Program-made: the position numbers and the translations under genes
Source: Mycobacterium sp. E3251
GTDB lineage: Bacteria; Actinomycetota; Actinomycetes; Mycobacteriales; Mycobacteriaceae
Reading direction: 5' to 3'
Assembly (NCBI RefSeq): GCF_001666835.1
Contig: NZ_LZJF01000197.1
Location: 1-64,000, forward strand
Length of the DNA stretch: 64,000 nt
The notes under the pieces: model-generated
What the model was told of the DNA's origin: nothing
Seen by the model: only the letters and a program-made list of their open reading frames with translations
Database searches by the model: none
Shown here: positions 24,988 through 34,201 of the stretch, piece by piece
Layout: each line of letters opens with the position of its first letter
How positions within the stretch are numbered: the stretch's first letter is position 1

Positions 24988-26127
24988 TTATCCCACGGAG
25001 AGTCCGCTCAGCCGCACCGCCAGCTGCCGGCGCACCGCTGGAACCCCCGCCGCCAGGCGCATTCCCGTGTTTCGCAGCGGGCGCAACGGGCGCGGCAGGG
25101 TTGCGACCCGGGTCAGCCGTCCTGTCAGTTTCAGTACCCGCTCGGCGCGGCGGCGCTGCGCGGTGCTGTACGCATCCAGCGCGGCCTCCGGGGCGCCCCC
25201 TAGGACTTCGGCGAGGGCCCCGGCCAGCGCCACCGCGTCGGTGATACCGAGGTTCATGCCCTGGCCCCCGGCCGGGCTATGCACATGCGCCGCGTCACCG
25301 GCAAGCAGCAATCGGCCGGCGCGATAGGTGTCGGCGACGCGGTGATGGATGTGGAACCGCGAACCCCAGACCAGCTCGGTGACGACCGTCTGCCCTGGCC
25401 CGAATCCTCGGGTGTCGAGCAGGGCCTGCACAAACTGCGCCGACGGCAGCTGCGGCGCGTCGCCGGTCGGTGCGACGACACGGAAGATGCCACCGGGCAG
25501 CGGGGCCAGCACCGTCAGGCCGTCTTGGCCGTAGAACAGGATCACCTCGTTGCGGGGTGCTTCACCGGTTACTCGAACGTCGGCGAGGGTGAAAGCCTCG
25601 GCGAATTCGCCTCCGGCGAAGCCGATTCCGGCTTGGGTCCGGACGGTGCTGTTCATGCCGTCCGCGCCGACGGCGTAGCCCGCCCTGATGGTGTCGCCGT
25701 CGTCGAATGTGGCCGTCACGCCGGCGGCGTCCTGGCGGATGCGGCTCAGCGTCTTCGGGCGGACCACGTCACCGCCCAACTCCTGGAGTCGCTCGAGCAG
25801 CAGCCGCTCGGTGTCGGCCTGGGACAGCATCAGGGTGTACGGGTGGTCCGTCGGCAACTCACTGAAGTCGACGGGGATCAGGATGCGCCGGCCCTCCCGC
25901 ATGGTGAATCGCGGTGCGATCAGCCCCGCCTTGACCATGCGCCGGGCCACGTCGAGCTCCTCGAGCACCTCCAGGGTGCGGGCGTTGACGGCGGCGGCAC
26001 GGGACGTGTTCGCGCCCTCGGCCAACTTGTCGACCACGACCGCCCGGATTCCGCGCCTGAGCAGTGTGGCGGCGAGCGTGAGGCCGGTCGGGCCCGCGCC
26101 TACCACCAGGACATCGGTGTCGTTCAT
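24988..26127 (-). CDS. FAD-dependent aromatic-type monooxygenase
   Basis: This 379-residue group A flavoprotein hydroxylase has three FAD motifs: GxGxxG in VLVVGAGPTGLTLAATLLRRG, the DG motif in YAVGADGMNSTVRTQAG, and the GD motif in RLLLAGDAAHVHSPAGGQGMNLG. Such enzymes hydroxylate phenols, polyketides or, in the tetracycline/rifampicin inactivators, antibiotics. The substrate cannot be read from the sequence. Its length lacks the C-terminal thioredoxin domain of phenol hydroxylases. It is divergent from a TetR gene across 104 bp with repeated operators. The pair interrupts the prrA-accD3 synteny seen in M. tuberculosis, suggesting gain here or loss there. Confidence 0.87.
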   Translation of the reverse strand: MNDTDVLVVGAGPTGLTLAATLLRRGIRAVVVDKLAEGANTSRAAAVNARTLEVLEELDVARRMVKAGLIAPRFTMREGRRILIPVDFSELPTDHPYTLMLSQADTERLLLERLQELGGDVVRPKTLSRIRQDAAGVTATFDDGDTIRAGYAVGADGMNSTVRTQAGIGFAGGEFAEAFTLADVRVTGEAPRNEVILFYGQDGLTVLAPLPGGIFRVVAPTGDAPQLPSAQFVQALLDTRGFGPGQTVVTELVWGSRFHIHHRVADTYRAGRLLLAGDAAHVHSPAGGQGMNLGITDAVALAGALAEVLGGAPEAALDAYSTAQRRRAERVLKLTGRLTRVATLPRPLRPLRNTGMRLAAGVPAVRRQLAVRLSGLSVG

Positions 26128-26153
26128 GGTCCGCTCCTCTCCCGGTGCGTTTA

Positions 26154-26169
26154 GTCAACGCTTGTTGGC
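26154..26169. promoter_or_regulatory. Operator copy 1 (GTCAACGCTTGTTGGC)
   Basis: This copy differs from copy 2 at 26202-26217 at two central positions only. GTCAAC..TTGTTGGC is an imperfect palindrome of the TetR-operator kind. It lies just before the monooxygenase start, where binding would block transcription. Confidence 0.65.
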
Positions 26170-26201
26170 ATACCCCCATGCTTGCGCGCCGGTGGAGCAA
26201 T

Positions 26202-26217
26202 GTCAACAGTTGTTGGC
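26202..26217. promoter_or_regulatory. Operator copy 2 (GTCAACAGTTGTTGGC)
   Basis: Second copy of the same site, 48 bp from the first, followed by a further half-like CAATCGTTGAC at 26221-26231 that abuts the TetR ATG. The arrangement predicts autoregulation and control of the divergent monooxygenase. Confidence 0.65.
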
Positions 26218-26231
26218 CTACAATCGTTGAC

Positions 26232-26783
26232 ATGAGACGGTCGTCCGATGAGACCAAGGCGGTGATCCTGGCGGCCGCCCGCGAGCGGTTCGGCGCGGTC
26301 GGCTTCCAGGGGGCGACGATCCGGGCGATCGCCGCCGACGCGGGGATCGATCCCGCGATGGTCATGCGGTACTACGGCAGCAAGGACAAGCTGTTCGCCG
26401 CGGCCGCCGAGTTCGACTTGCGGTTCCCCGATCTCGCTTCGATCGACCCGGCGCAGGTCGGGCGGTCGCTGGTGCGCCACTTTCTCGAACGCTGGGAGGG
26501 CGACGAGGCGCTGGTGATCCTGCTGCGGTCCAGCGCCACCAACGGCGAGGCGGCGCAACGGATGCACGAGATCTTCGGAACCCAGATCCGGCCGCTTGTC
26601 GGCTCGCTTGTGCCGTCGGAGGAAGTCGCCGTGCGCGCGGGGCTGATCGCGACCCAGATCCTGGGGATGGCGTTGTGCCGCTTCGTGTTACGGCTACCGC
26701 CCATCGTGGAGATGACCCGCGACGAGATCGTCGACTGGCTCGGCCCGACCATTCAGCGCTACCTCGGGCTACCCGATGGCTGA
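26232..26783 (+). CDS. TetR-family repressor, divergent from the monooxygenase
   Basis: This 183-residue regulator has the N-terminal TetR helix-turn-helix (AARERFGAVGFQGATIRAIAADAGIDPAMVMRYYGSKDKLFAAA) and a C-terminal ligand/dimer domain of the TetR_C_17-like actinobacterial type (RSSATNGEAAQRMHEIFGTQI). ATG 26232 directly follows the operator repeats. It probably represses itself and the monooxygenase until a substrate-like molecule binds. The inducer is unknown. Confidence 0.9.
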   Translation: MRRSSDETKAVILAAARERFGAVGFQGATIRAIAADAGIDPAMVMRYYGSKDKLFAAAAEFDLRFPDLASIDPAQVGRSLVRHFLERWEGDEALVILLRSSATNGEAAQRMHEIFGTQIRPLVGSLVPSEEVAVRAGLIATQILGMALCRFVLRLPPIVEMTRDEIVDWLGPTIQRYLGLPDG

Positions 26784-26825
26784 CGCGAGACGCGTGGTTT
26801 ATGTGTCGCGGCGGTCCGCCGCCGC

Positions 26826-28298
26826 TCAGGGCAATCCGATGCGGCGGTAGCGCCGCAGGCGGGCCGTCAGCCGCTCGCCCGCGGGGAGCGCCCGCAGCGC
26901 GTGCACCTCGGCGGCGACGGCGCGCGAGAGTCGCTGGCAGAACTCGATCGGCTCGTCGGCGGCGTCGGGATGTTCCGGCACGACGGCGTCGACGATGCCC
27001 GACGCCAGCAGGTCGAGCGACCGGATGCCTTGCGCGGCAGCAAGTTCGGCGGCGTGAGCGGTGTCTCGGAAGACGATCGCGCTGGCGCCCTCCGGCGGGA
27101 GCGGGGCGAGCCACGCGTGCAGCGCGGCCAGCACCCGATCTGCCGGCACCATCGCCAGCGCCGGCCCGCCGCTGCCCTGGCCGAGCAGCACCGACACCGT
27201 CGGGGTATCGAGGGTCACCAGCTCGGCCAGGCACTGGGCGATTTGGCCGGCCAGCCCGCCCTGTTCGGCCTCGGCCGACAGCGCGGGGCCGGCGGTGTCG
27301 ATCACCAGCACCAGCGGAAGGCGCAGCTCGGCGGCCAGCGCCATGCCGCGCCGGGCCTCGCGCAGCGACGCGGGCCCGACCATCCCACCCGTCACCCGCT
27401 GCTGCCCGAGCACCACCGCGGGCTGGCCGGCGAAACGGGCCAGCGCCAGCAGGGTCGTCGCCGCTTCGCCCTGCCCCGTGCCCGACAGCAGCACCCGATC
27501 GGTGGCGCCGTGGCGCAGCAGCAGCCCCACACCCGGCCGGTCGGGGCGGCGCGACGCCACCACCGAGTCCCACGCCGGCACGTCGGGCAGCGATTCGGCC
27601 GGCCCCGCCGCCGGGAGGCGCTCGGGTGGGTCGGCGATGACGGTCAGCGCCCGGTCCAGCGTCCGGCGCAGCTCGCCGACCGGGACGACCCCGTCGATCA
27701 CGCCATGGCGCTGCAGGTTCTCCGCCGTCTGGACGCCTTCGGGGAACGGCTCGCCGTAGAGCAGCTCGTACACCCGGGGTCCGAGGAAGCCGATCATGGC
27801 GCCCGGTTCGGCGACGGTGACGTGGCCGAGCGATCCCCACGACGCGAACACCCCGCCGGTGGTGGGATTGCGCAGGTAGACCAGGTAGGGCAGGTGGGCC
27901 TGCTTGTGCAGGCGGACGGCGGCGGCGATCTTCACCATCTGCAGGAATGCGACCGTGCCCTCCTGCATGCGGGTGCCGCCGGAGCTCGGCGAGGCCAGCA
28001 GCGGCAGGCCCTCGGCGGTCGCTCGCTGCACCGCGGCGGTGATCCGCTCAGCCGCGGCCACCCCGATCGAGCCGCCGAGGAAGCCGAACTCGCAGACCAC
28101 CACCGCCACCCGGCGCCCGTAGATGCGCCCCTCGCCCGTCAGCACCGATTCGTCCAGGCCGGTCGCCGCCCGCGCGTCGGCCAGCTCTCGCGCGTAGGCC
28201 TCGCTGGCCCGCACCGCGAGCGGCTCGCCGTCCCAGCGGATGAAAAAGCCCTCGTCCAGCACCGCGTCGCGCAGCTGAGCAGCCGTGATACGACTCAC
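26826..28298 (-). CDS. accD3: Acetyl/propionyl-CoA carboxylase beta subunit AccD3
   Basis: This 490-residue carboxyltransferase has two crotonase-like halves. The N-half includes SPSSGGTRMQEGTVAFLQMVKI and LRNPTTGGVFASWGSLGHVTVAEPGAMIGFLGPRV; the C-half includes LVIDTAGPALSAEAEQGGLAGQIAQCL. Pairs of Gly-Gly turns form the oxyanion holes that bind acyl-CoA and biotin. AccD3 pairs with a biotin-carrying AccA subunit to make malonyl-type extender units, but its exact partner in mycobacteria is uncertain. The start is a GTG at 28296-28298. It diverges from echA6 across 27 bp. Confidence 0.93.
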   Translation of the reverse strand: MSRITAAQLRDAVLDEGFFIRWDGEPLAVRASEAYARELADARAATGLDESVLTGEGRIYGRRVAVVVCEFGFLGGSIGVAAAERITAAVQRATAEGLPLLASPSSGGTRMQEGTVAFLQMVKIAAAVRLHKQAHLPYLVYLRNPTTGGVFASWGSLGHVTVAEPGAMIGFLGPRVYELLYGEPFPEGVQTAENLQRHGVIDGVVPVGELRRTLDRALTVIADPPERLPAAGPAESLPDVPAWDSVVASRRPDRPGVGLLLRHGATDRVLLSGTGQGEAATTLLALARFAGQPAVVLGQQRVTGGMVGPASLREARRGMALAAELRLPLVLVIDTAGPALSAEAEQGGLAGQIAQCLAELVTLDTPTVSVLLGQGSGGPALAMVPADRVLAALHAWLAPLPPEGASAIVFRDTAHAAELAAAQGIRSLDLLASGIVDAVVPEHPDAADEPIEFCQRLSRAVAAEVHALRALPAGERLTARLRRYRRIGLP

Positions 28299-28325
28299 GA
28301 CACGAGGCTATATAGGGTGGCTGCC

Positions 28326-29057
28326 ATGATCGGTGTTACCCAGGCCGAAGCCGTGCTGACGATTGAGCTGCAGCGGCCCGAGCGCCGCAACGCTCTGAAT
28401 TCCCAGCTCGTCGAGGAGCTGCGCGAAGCCTTCCAGAAGGCGAGCGACGGCTCCGTCCGGGCCATCGTGCTGACCGGTCAGGGCACGGCGTTCTGCGCCG
28501 GCGCCGACCTGAGCGGCGACGCGTTCGCCGCCGACTATCCCGACCGGCTCATCGAGCTGCACAAGGTGATGGATACGACGCTGATCCCGGTGATCGCCGC
28601 CATCAACGGTCCCGCCATCGGCGCGGGCCTGCAGCTGGCCATGCAGTGCGATCTACGGGTCGTCGCACCGGACGCGTTCTTCCAGTTTCCGACATCGAAA
28701 TATGGCCTGGCACTTGATAACTGGAGCATTCGCCGGTTGTCTTCACTGGTCGGGCACGGGCGGGCCCGCGCGATGCTGCTGGCCGCGGAGAAGCTGACCG
28801 CCGACGCCGCGCTGCAGACCGGAATGGCCAACCGCATCGGAACGCTGGCCGACGCCCAAGCGTGGGCCGCCGAGATCGCCGGCCTGGCACCGCTGGCGAT
28901 TCAGCATGCCAAGCGGGTGCTGAACGACGACGGCGCCATTGAGGAGGCCGGGCCCGTGCACAAGGAGCTGTTCGACAGGGCGTGGGGGAGCCAGGACGTC
29001 ATCGAGGCCCAAGTCGCCCGCATCGAGAAGCGACCGCCCAAGTTCCAGGGGGCCTAA
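28326..29057 (+). CDS. echA6: Crotonase-fold protein EchA6
   Basis: This 243-residue enoyl-CoA hydratase/isomerase family member has LQRPERRNALNSQLVEEL, the first oxyanion motif GTAFCAGADLSGDAF and the second AINGPAIGAGLQLAMQCDLRV. The two catalytic glutamates of true hydratases are not both apparent. In M. tuberculosis EchA6 does not hydrate enoyl-CoA but delivers acyl-CoA to FAS-II for mycolic acid synthesis. ATG 28326 follows the divergent accD3 promoter; Rv0906 follows after 5 nt in the same direction. Confidence 0.94.
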   Translation: MIGVTQAEAVLTIELQRPERRNALNSQLVEELREAFQKASDGSVRAIVLTGQGTAFCAGADLSGDAFAADYPDRLIELHKVMDTTLIPVIAAINGPAIGAGLQLAMQCDLRVVAPDAFFQFPTSKYGLALDNWSIRRLSSLVGHGRARAMLLAAEKLTADAALQTGMANRIGTLADAQAWAAEIAGLAPLAIQHAKRVLNDDGAIEEAGPVHKELFDRAWGSQDVIEAQVARIEKRPPKFQGA

Positions 29058-29062
29058 CCGTC

Positions 29063-30175
29063 ATGCTGCGGGGGGCGCTGCGATTGGCCGCCGGCACGGC
29101 TTCGCTGGTGGCCGGCAGCTGGGTGGTGCGGGCGCTGCACGGCGCACCGGCGGCCCTCGGCGCTCATCCCGCCGCGATCAGGGCGGTGGCGGAGGGGTCA
29201 CCGAACTACCGCGACGGCGCATTCGTCAACCTCGACCCCGCCTCCAATTTCACGATGGATCGCGAAGAACTGCGGCTGGTCGCGTGGGAGCTCATCGGCA
29301 ATCGCGGTGTGAGCCGGCCTTCAGCGCCAATCCCGTTGGCCGCTCCGGCGATCTACGACGGTGACCCCGGCCGGCTCGCCGTCAGCTGGTTCGGTCACTC
29401 GACGGCGCTGCTGGAAATCGACGGTTACCGGGTGCTCACCGACCCGGTCTGGAGCGACCGGTGCTCACCGTCGGACATCGTCGGACCACAGCGGCTGCAC
29501 CCGCCGCCGGTGCAACTGGAAGGGCTGCCCGCCGTCGACGCGGTCGTGATCAGCCACGACCACTACGACCACCTCGACATGGACACGGTGACGGCGCTGG
29601 CCCACACGCAGCGGGCCCCGTTCTTCGTGCCGCTCGGTGTCGGCGCGCACCTGCGCGCGTGGGGGATACCGGAGCACCGCATCGTCGAGCTCGACTGGCA
29701 TCAGAGCGGTCTGGTCGACCAGCTGACCGTGACTTGCCTTCCGGCGCGGCACTTTTCGGGTCGCTTCCTGGACCGCAATACCACGCTGTGGGCGTCGTGG
29801 ACATTCGTCGGCCCGAATCATCGCGCCTACTTCGGCGGCGACACCGGCTATACAAAGAGCTTCGCGCAGATCGGCGCCGACCACGGACCGTTCGACCTGA
29901 CCCTGTTGCCCATCGGCGCCTACAACACCGCGTGGCCGGACGTCCACATGAACCCCGAGGAAGCGGTGCGGGCGCACCTGGACCTCACCGGCGACGGGCT
30001 GCTCGTGCCGATCCATTGGGGCACTTTCCGGCTGGCTCCCCACCCGTGGGCCGAGCCGGTTGAACGCCTGCTCGCAGCCGCTGAACCGGAAAACGTCAAA
30101 GTGGCAGTCCCCGCCCCCGGCCAACGCATCGATCCCGCGGCGCCGCCGAAATCGAACCCCTGGTGGCGGCTCTGA
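29063..30175 (+). CDS. Metallo-beta-lactamase-fold hydrolase, NAPE-PLD/UlaG-like (Rv0906-like)
   Basis: This 370-residue protein has an N-terminal hydrophobic segment (about residues 7-25), then a metallo-beta-lactamase domain. Metal ligands are in AVSWFGHSTALLEIDG, the HxHxDH motif HDHYDHLDMD (from about residue 155), ARHFSGR, FGGDTGYT and IHWGTF. This set matches the NAPE-PLD/outer-membrane lipid hydrolase branch (phosphodiesterase on lipids) rather than antibiotic lactamases. The actual substrate is unknown. It lies 5 nt after echA6 and is probably co-transcribed. Confidence 0.9.
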   Translation: MLRGALRLAAGTASLVAGSWVVRALHGAPAALGAHPAAIRAVAEGSPNYRDGAFVNLDPASNFTMDREELRLVAWELIGNRGVSRPSAPIPLAAPAIYDGDPGRLAVSWFGHSTALLEIDGYRVLTDPVWSDRCSPSDIVGPQRLHPPPVQLEGLPAVDAVVISHDHYDHLDMDTVTALAHTQRAPFFVPLGVGAHLRAWGIPEHRIVELDWHQSGLVDQLTVTCLPARHFSGRFLDRNTTLWASWTFVGPNHRAYFGGDTGYTKSFAQIGADHGPFDLTLLPIGAYNTAWPDVHMNPEEAVRAHLDLTGDGLLVPIHWGTFRLAPHPWAEPVERLLAAAEPENVKVAVPAPGQRIDPAAPPKSNPWWRL

Positions 30176-30179
30176 TTCG

Positions 30180-30195
30180 GGGGTCTTCCGACCCC
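30180..30195 (+). terminator. Short stem-loop between Rv0906- and Rv0907-like genes
   Basis: GGGGTC-ttcc-GACCCC is a 6-bp perfect stem with a tetraloop, 5 nt after the stop, without a U-tract. It is a possible terminator or processing site. Confidence 0.4.
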
Positions 30196-30213
30196 GGGCG
30201 TTAGAGTTCCGCC

Positions 30214-31791
30214 ATGACGAAACGCGCGGCCGCGGCCGTTGCCACGGTGCTGCTCGGCCTGACCGGTTGTGGGGCCACCCGACAGGCATCCAGCCCGCCC
30301 GCGCTTTCGGACGCGCCCCCCAACGAGGTGTCGGGCCTCGCGATCCCCGCCGGCCGAATCGACGAGGCGGTCGCCAAGGTCGACGGCCTGGTCGGCGACC
30401 TGATGAAGAGCACCGGTGTCCCGGGCATGGCCGTCGCCATCGTTCACGGTGGAAAGGTGCTGTACGCCAAAGGATTCGGCGTCAAGGATGTGGGCAAGGG
30501 GGAGGGTCAGGACAACAAGGTGGACGCCGACACCGTTTTCCAGTTGGCCTCGGTGTCCAAGTCGGTCGGCTCGACGGTGGTCGCGCACGAGGTCAGCGAC
30601 AACGTTGTCGCGTGGGACACCCCGGTGGCATCCAAGCTGCCGTGGTTCACGCTGAGCGATCCCTACGTCACGGGCCACGCCACCGTCGCCGACCTGTACT
30701 CGCATCGCTCCGGGCTGCCCGACCACGCCGGTGACAAACTCGAAGACTTGGGCTACGACCGTCGGCAGACCCTGGAACGGCTGAAGTACCTGCCGCTGGC
30801 CCCTTTCCGAATCAGCTACGCCTACACCAACTATGGGGTAACCGCAGCGGCCGAGGCGGTGGCCGCCGCGGCGGGCAAGTCCTGGGAGGACCTGTCCAAC
30901 GAGGTGCTCTACCGCCCCCTGGGGATGACGTCGACCAGTTCGCGGTTCGCCGACTTCGTCGCACGACCCAACCATGCGGTCAACCACATCAAGATCGCCG
31001 ACAGGTGGGAGGCCCGATTCCAGCGCGACCCCGATCCCCAGTCACCCGCGGGCGGAGTGAGCTCGTCGGTCAACGACATGGCCCGCTGGCTGATGATGTT
31101 GCTGGGCAACGGAACTTACAACGGCCAGCGGATCGCCTCGCCCGAAGCCTTGCTGGCCGCCACCAGCCCCCAGACGGTTTCGGCGCCCGCGAAAACGCCC
31201 CGGGCGCGCTCCGGGTTCTACGGCTACGGCTTCAACGCGTCGGTCGACTCGTCTGGGCGCACCGAATACAGCCATTCCGGCGCTTTCGATTTGGGGGCGG
31301 CGACAAACTTCGTGGTGATGCCCTCGGAGGACTTGGGCATCATCGCGCTGACGAATGGCGCGCCCTACGGCATCCCGGAGACGCTGACCGCCGAATTCAT
31401 GGATCTCGTGCAGTACGGCCAGATCCGTGAGGATTGGGCAGCTCTGTACAAGAAGGCGATCGGCTGGCTGAACAACCCGGGGGGATCGCTGGTCGGCAAG
31501 CAGCCACCGGCCAGCCCCGCGCCGGCCAGGCCGCTCGGCGACTACGCCGGCGTGTATGCCAGCGATTACTGGGGCCCGGCCGTAGTCACCGAACACGACG
31601 GCTCGCTGCAGCTGGCGATGGGCCCCAAGAACCGGATGGTCACGCTGACGCACTGGGACGGCGACACCTTCACCTTCGGTTTGACCGACGAAAACGCCCC
31701 GCCCGGAACCGTTTCCAAGGCCACATTTTCTGGACGGACCCTAAACCTGGAGTACTACGACGCGGACAAGCTGGGAACGTTCACCCGATGA
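30214..31791 (+). CDS. Beta-lactamase/penicillin-binding-like lipoprotein (Rv0907-like)
   Basis: This 525-residue serine beta-lactamase-family (class C/esterase-like) protein has a lipobox, VLLGLTGC, with Cys19 as the predicted lipid anchor, so the enzyme should face the periplasm. SxxK is SVSK (Ser113, Lys116 in FQLASVSKSVGS). The YxN motif is YTN in YAYTNYGV (about residue 207). A late HSG-like motif reads EYSHSGAFDLG. A C-terminal lipocalin-like domain (ASDYWGPAVVTEHDGSL) is common in this family. Members include peptidases, esterases and true lactamases, so the substrate is open. The stop overlaps the ctpE start (ATGA), implying co-translation. Confidence 0.9.
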   Translation: MTKRAAAAVATVLLGLTGCGATRQASSPPALSDAPPNEVSGLAIPAGRIDEAVAKVDGLVGDLMKSTGVPGMAVAIVHGGKVLYAKGFGVKDVGKGEGQDNKVDADTVFQLASVSKSVGSTVVAHEVSDNVVAWDTPVASKLPWFTLSDPYVTGHATVADLYSHRSGLPDHAGDKLEDLGYDRRQTLERLKYLPLAPFRISYAYTNYGVTAAAEAVAAAAGKSWEDLSNEVLYRPLGMTSTSSRFADFVARPNHAVNHIKIADRWEARFQRDPDPQSPAGGVSSSVNDMARWLMMLLGNGTYNGQRIASPEALLAATSPQTVSAPAKTPRARSGFYGYGFNASVDSSGRTEYSHSGAFDLGAATNFVVMPSEDLGIIALTNGAPYGIPETLTAEFMDLVQYGQIREDWAALYKKAIGWLNNPGGSLVGKQPPASPAPARPLGDYAGVYASDYWGPAVVTEHDGSLQLAMGPKNRMVTLTHWDGDTFTFGLTDENAPPGTVSKATFSGRTLNLEYYDADKLGTFTR

Positions 31792-34175
31792 TCGCCGGAC
31801 TGACCGATGCCGAGGTGGCGCAGCGGGTCGCCGACGGTAAGAGCAACGCGGTCCGCGAACGCGCCACCCGCAGCATCACCGACATCGTGCGGGCCAACGT
31901 CTTCACCCGGATCAACGCGATACTGGGGGTGTTGCTGCTGATCGTGCTGGCGACCGGCTCGTTGATCAACGGGATGTTCGGCCTGCTCATCATCGCCAAC
32001 AGCGTCGTCGGCATGGTCCAGGAGATTCGTGCCAAGCGGACGCTGGATGCCCTGGCCATCGTCGGGCAGGCGAAACCGTTGGTGCGCAGGCAATCCGGTA
32101 CGCGCACCCTGCTGCCTTCCGAGGTGGTGCTCGACGACATCATCGAACTCGGCCCGGGGGACCAAGTCGTCGTCGACGGCGAGATCGTCGAAGAGGCGAA
32201 TCTCGAGGTCGACGAGTCGTTGCTGACCGGGGAGGCCGATCCGATGGCCAAGGCAACCGGCGATGCGGTCATGTCGGGCAGCTTCGTCGTGGCGGGCACG
32301 GGCGCCTACCGCGCCACCAAGGTCGGGCCGGAGGCCTATGCCGCCAAGCTCGCCGAGGAGGCCAGCAAGTTCACGTTGGTCAAATCCGAACTGCGCAACG
32401 GGATTAACCGGATCCTGCAGTTCATCACCTACCTGTTGGTGCCGGCCGGCCTGCTGACGATCTACACCCAGTTTTTCACCACGCACGCGGGCTGGCGGCA
32501 GTCCGTGCTCCGTACCGTGGGCGCGCTGGTCCCGATGGTGCCAGAAGGGTTGGTCTTGCTGACGTCGGTCGCGTTCGCCGTCGGGGTGATCCGGCTGGGG
32601 CAACGGCGGTGCCTCGTGCAGGAGCTGCCGGCGATCGAGGGACTCGCCCGGGTCGATGTGGTCTGCGCGGACAAGACGGGCACCCTGACCGAGAACGGCA
32701 TGCGCGTGGCGGGCGTCGAGGAACTCGACGCGGCACAGCGGCACCGGGTCGCGGACGCCCTGGCCGCGTTGGCCGCCGCCGACCCGCGGCCCAATGCCAG
32801 CATGCAGGCGATCGCCGAAAGCTACCAGCGCCCGCCCGACTGGATCGCCACGGCCACCGCGCCGTTCAAGTCGGCCACCAAGTGGAGCGGGGTGTCCTTC
32901 GGGGATGACGGCAACTGGGTGATCGGGGCGCCGGACGTGCTGCTTGATCCGGAGTCGACGGCGGCCGAGCAGGCCGAGCGGATCGGCGCGCAGGGGTTGC
33001 GGGTGCTGCTGGTCGGCACGGGCGACGTCGCCGTCGACCATCCGGACGCGCCGGGCCGGGTCACCCCCGTCGCGCTGGTGGTTCTCGAGCAGCGGGTGCG
33101 CCCGGACGCCGCGGACACCCTGGATTATTTTGCCGAGCAAGGTGTTTCGGTCAAAGTCATTTCCGGCGACAACGCGGTGTCGGTCGGTGCCGTCGCCGAT
33201 AAGCTCGGGCTGCGCGGGGAGACGATGGACGCACGCCGGCTGCCGGCGGAACCCGCGCAATTGGCCGACGCGCTGGACGCCTACACCACCTTCGGCCGGG
33301 TGCGGCCCGACCAGAAGCGGGCGATGGTGCACGCCCTGCAATCGCACGGGCATACGGTCGCGATGACCGGCGACGGCGTCAACGACGTCCTGGCGCTCAA
33401 GGATGCCGACATCGGCGTCGCCATGGGTTCCGGCAGCCCGGCGTCACGCGCGGTCGCCCAGATCGTGTTGCTGGACAACAGGTTTGCCACCCTGCCGTAT
33501 GTCGTCGGCGAGGGCAGGCGCGTGATCGGCAACATCGAGCGGGTCGCCAACCTGTTCTTGACCAAGACCGTCTACTCGGTGCTGCTGGCGCTGCTGGTCG
33601 GCATCGAATGCCTGCTCTCGAAACCGCTCGACGCCGACCCCCTGCTGTACCCGTTTCAGCCGATCCACGTCACCATCGCGGCGTGGTTCACCATCGGGAT
33701 CCCGTCGTTCATCCTGTCGCTCGCCCCCAATAACGAACGCGCCTACCCGGGTTTCGTGCGTCGGGTGCTGAGCTCCGCGCTACCCTCCGGGCTCATCGTC
33801 GGCACCGCGACTTTCGGGTCCTACCTGGTGGCCTATCACGGCCGGCACGCGACGTTCCAGCAACAGGAGCAGGCGTCTACCGCGGCCCTCATCACGCTGC
33901 TGATGACGGCGCTGTGGGTGCTCGCCGTGGTCGCGCGCCCCTACCAGTGGTGGCGGGTAGCGCTGGTGATCGGCTCCGGCCTGGCCTACGTGGTGATCTT
34001 CAGCATCCCGCTGGCCCGCCGGGCGTTCCTGCTCGACCCCTCCGATGTCGTGGTGACGTCGACCGCGGTGGGGATCGGCTTGCTGGGCGCCGGCGCCATT
34101 GAGGTGATGTGGTGGGTCCGGGCACGGGTGCTGGGCCTGCAGCCGCGGCTGTGGGGCGAGCCACCGGCCAAGTAG
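31788..34175 (+). CDS. ctpE: P-type ATPase CtpE (calcium transport)
   Basis: This 795-residue P-type ATPase has the actuator motif LLTGEADP, the phosphorylation motif CADKTGTLTENG with Asp about residue 295, the hinge AMTGDGVNDVLALKDADIGVAMGSG, and about ten membrane segments. The M4 segment has VPMVPEGLVLL (PEGL, as in CtpF/PacL-like calcium pumps). M. tuberculosis and M. smegmatis CtpE import calcium and maintain cell-surface integrity. There is no N-terminal metal-binding domain, which argues against copper or zinc. ATG 31788 overlaps the previous stop. Confidence 0.95.
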   Translation: MIAGLTDAEVAQRVADGKSNAVRERATRSITDIVRANVFTRINAILGVLLLIVLATGSLINGMFGLLIIANSVVGMVQEIRAKRTLDALAIVGQAKPLVRRQSGTRTLLPSEVVLDDIIELGPGDQVVVDGEIVEEANLEVDESLLTGEADPMAKATGDAVMSGSFVVAGTGAYRATKVGPEAYAAKLAEEASKFTLVKSELRNGINRILQFITYLLVPAGLLTIYTQFFTTHAGWRQSVLRTVGALVPMVPEGLVLLTSVAFAVGVIRLGQRRCLVQELPAIEGLARVDVVCADKTGTLTENGMRVAGVEELDAAQRHRVADALAALAAADPRPNASMQAIAESYQRPPDWIATATAPFKSATKWSGVSFGDDGNWVIGAPDVLLDPESTAAEQAERIGAQGLRVLLVGTGDVAVDHPDAPGRVTPVALVVLEQRVRPDAADTLDYFAEQGVSVKVISGDNAVSVGAVADKLGLRGETMDARRLPAEPAQLADALDAYTTFGRVRPDQKRAMVHALQSHGHTVAMTGDGVNDVLALKDADIGVAMGSGSPASRAVAQIVLLDNRFATLPYVVGEGRRVIGNIERVANLFLTKTVYSVLLALLVGIECLLSKPLDADPLLYPFQPIHVTIAAWFTIGIPSFILSLAPNNERAYPGFVRRVLSSALPSGLIVGTATFGSYLVAYHGRHATFQQQEQASTAALITLLMTALWVLAVVARPYQWWRVALVIGSGLAYVVIFSIPLARRAFLLDPSDVVVTSTAVGIGLLGAGAIEVMWWVRARVLGLQPRLWGEPPAK

Positions 34176-34201
34176 GATTTCGGCGGGGAAAGGACGGGTA
34201 C

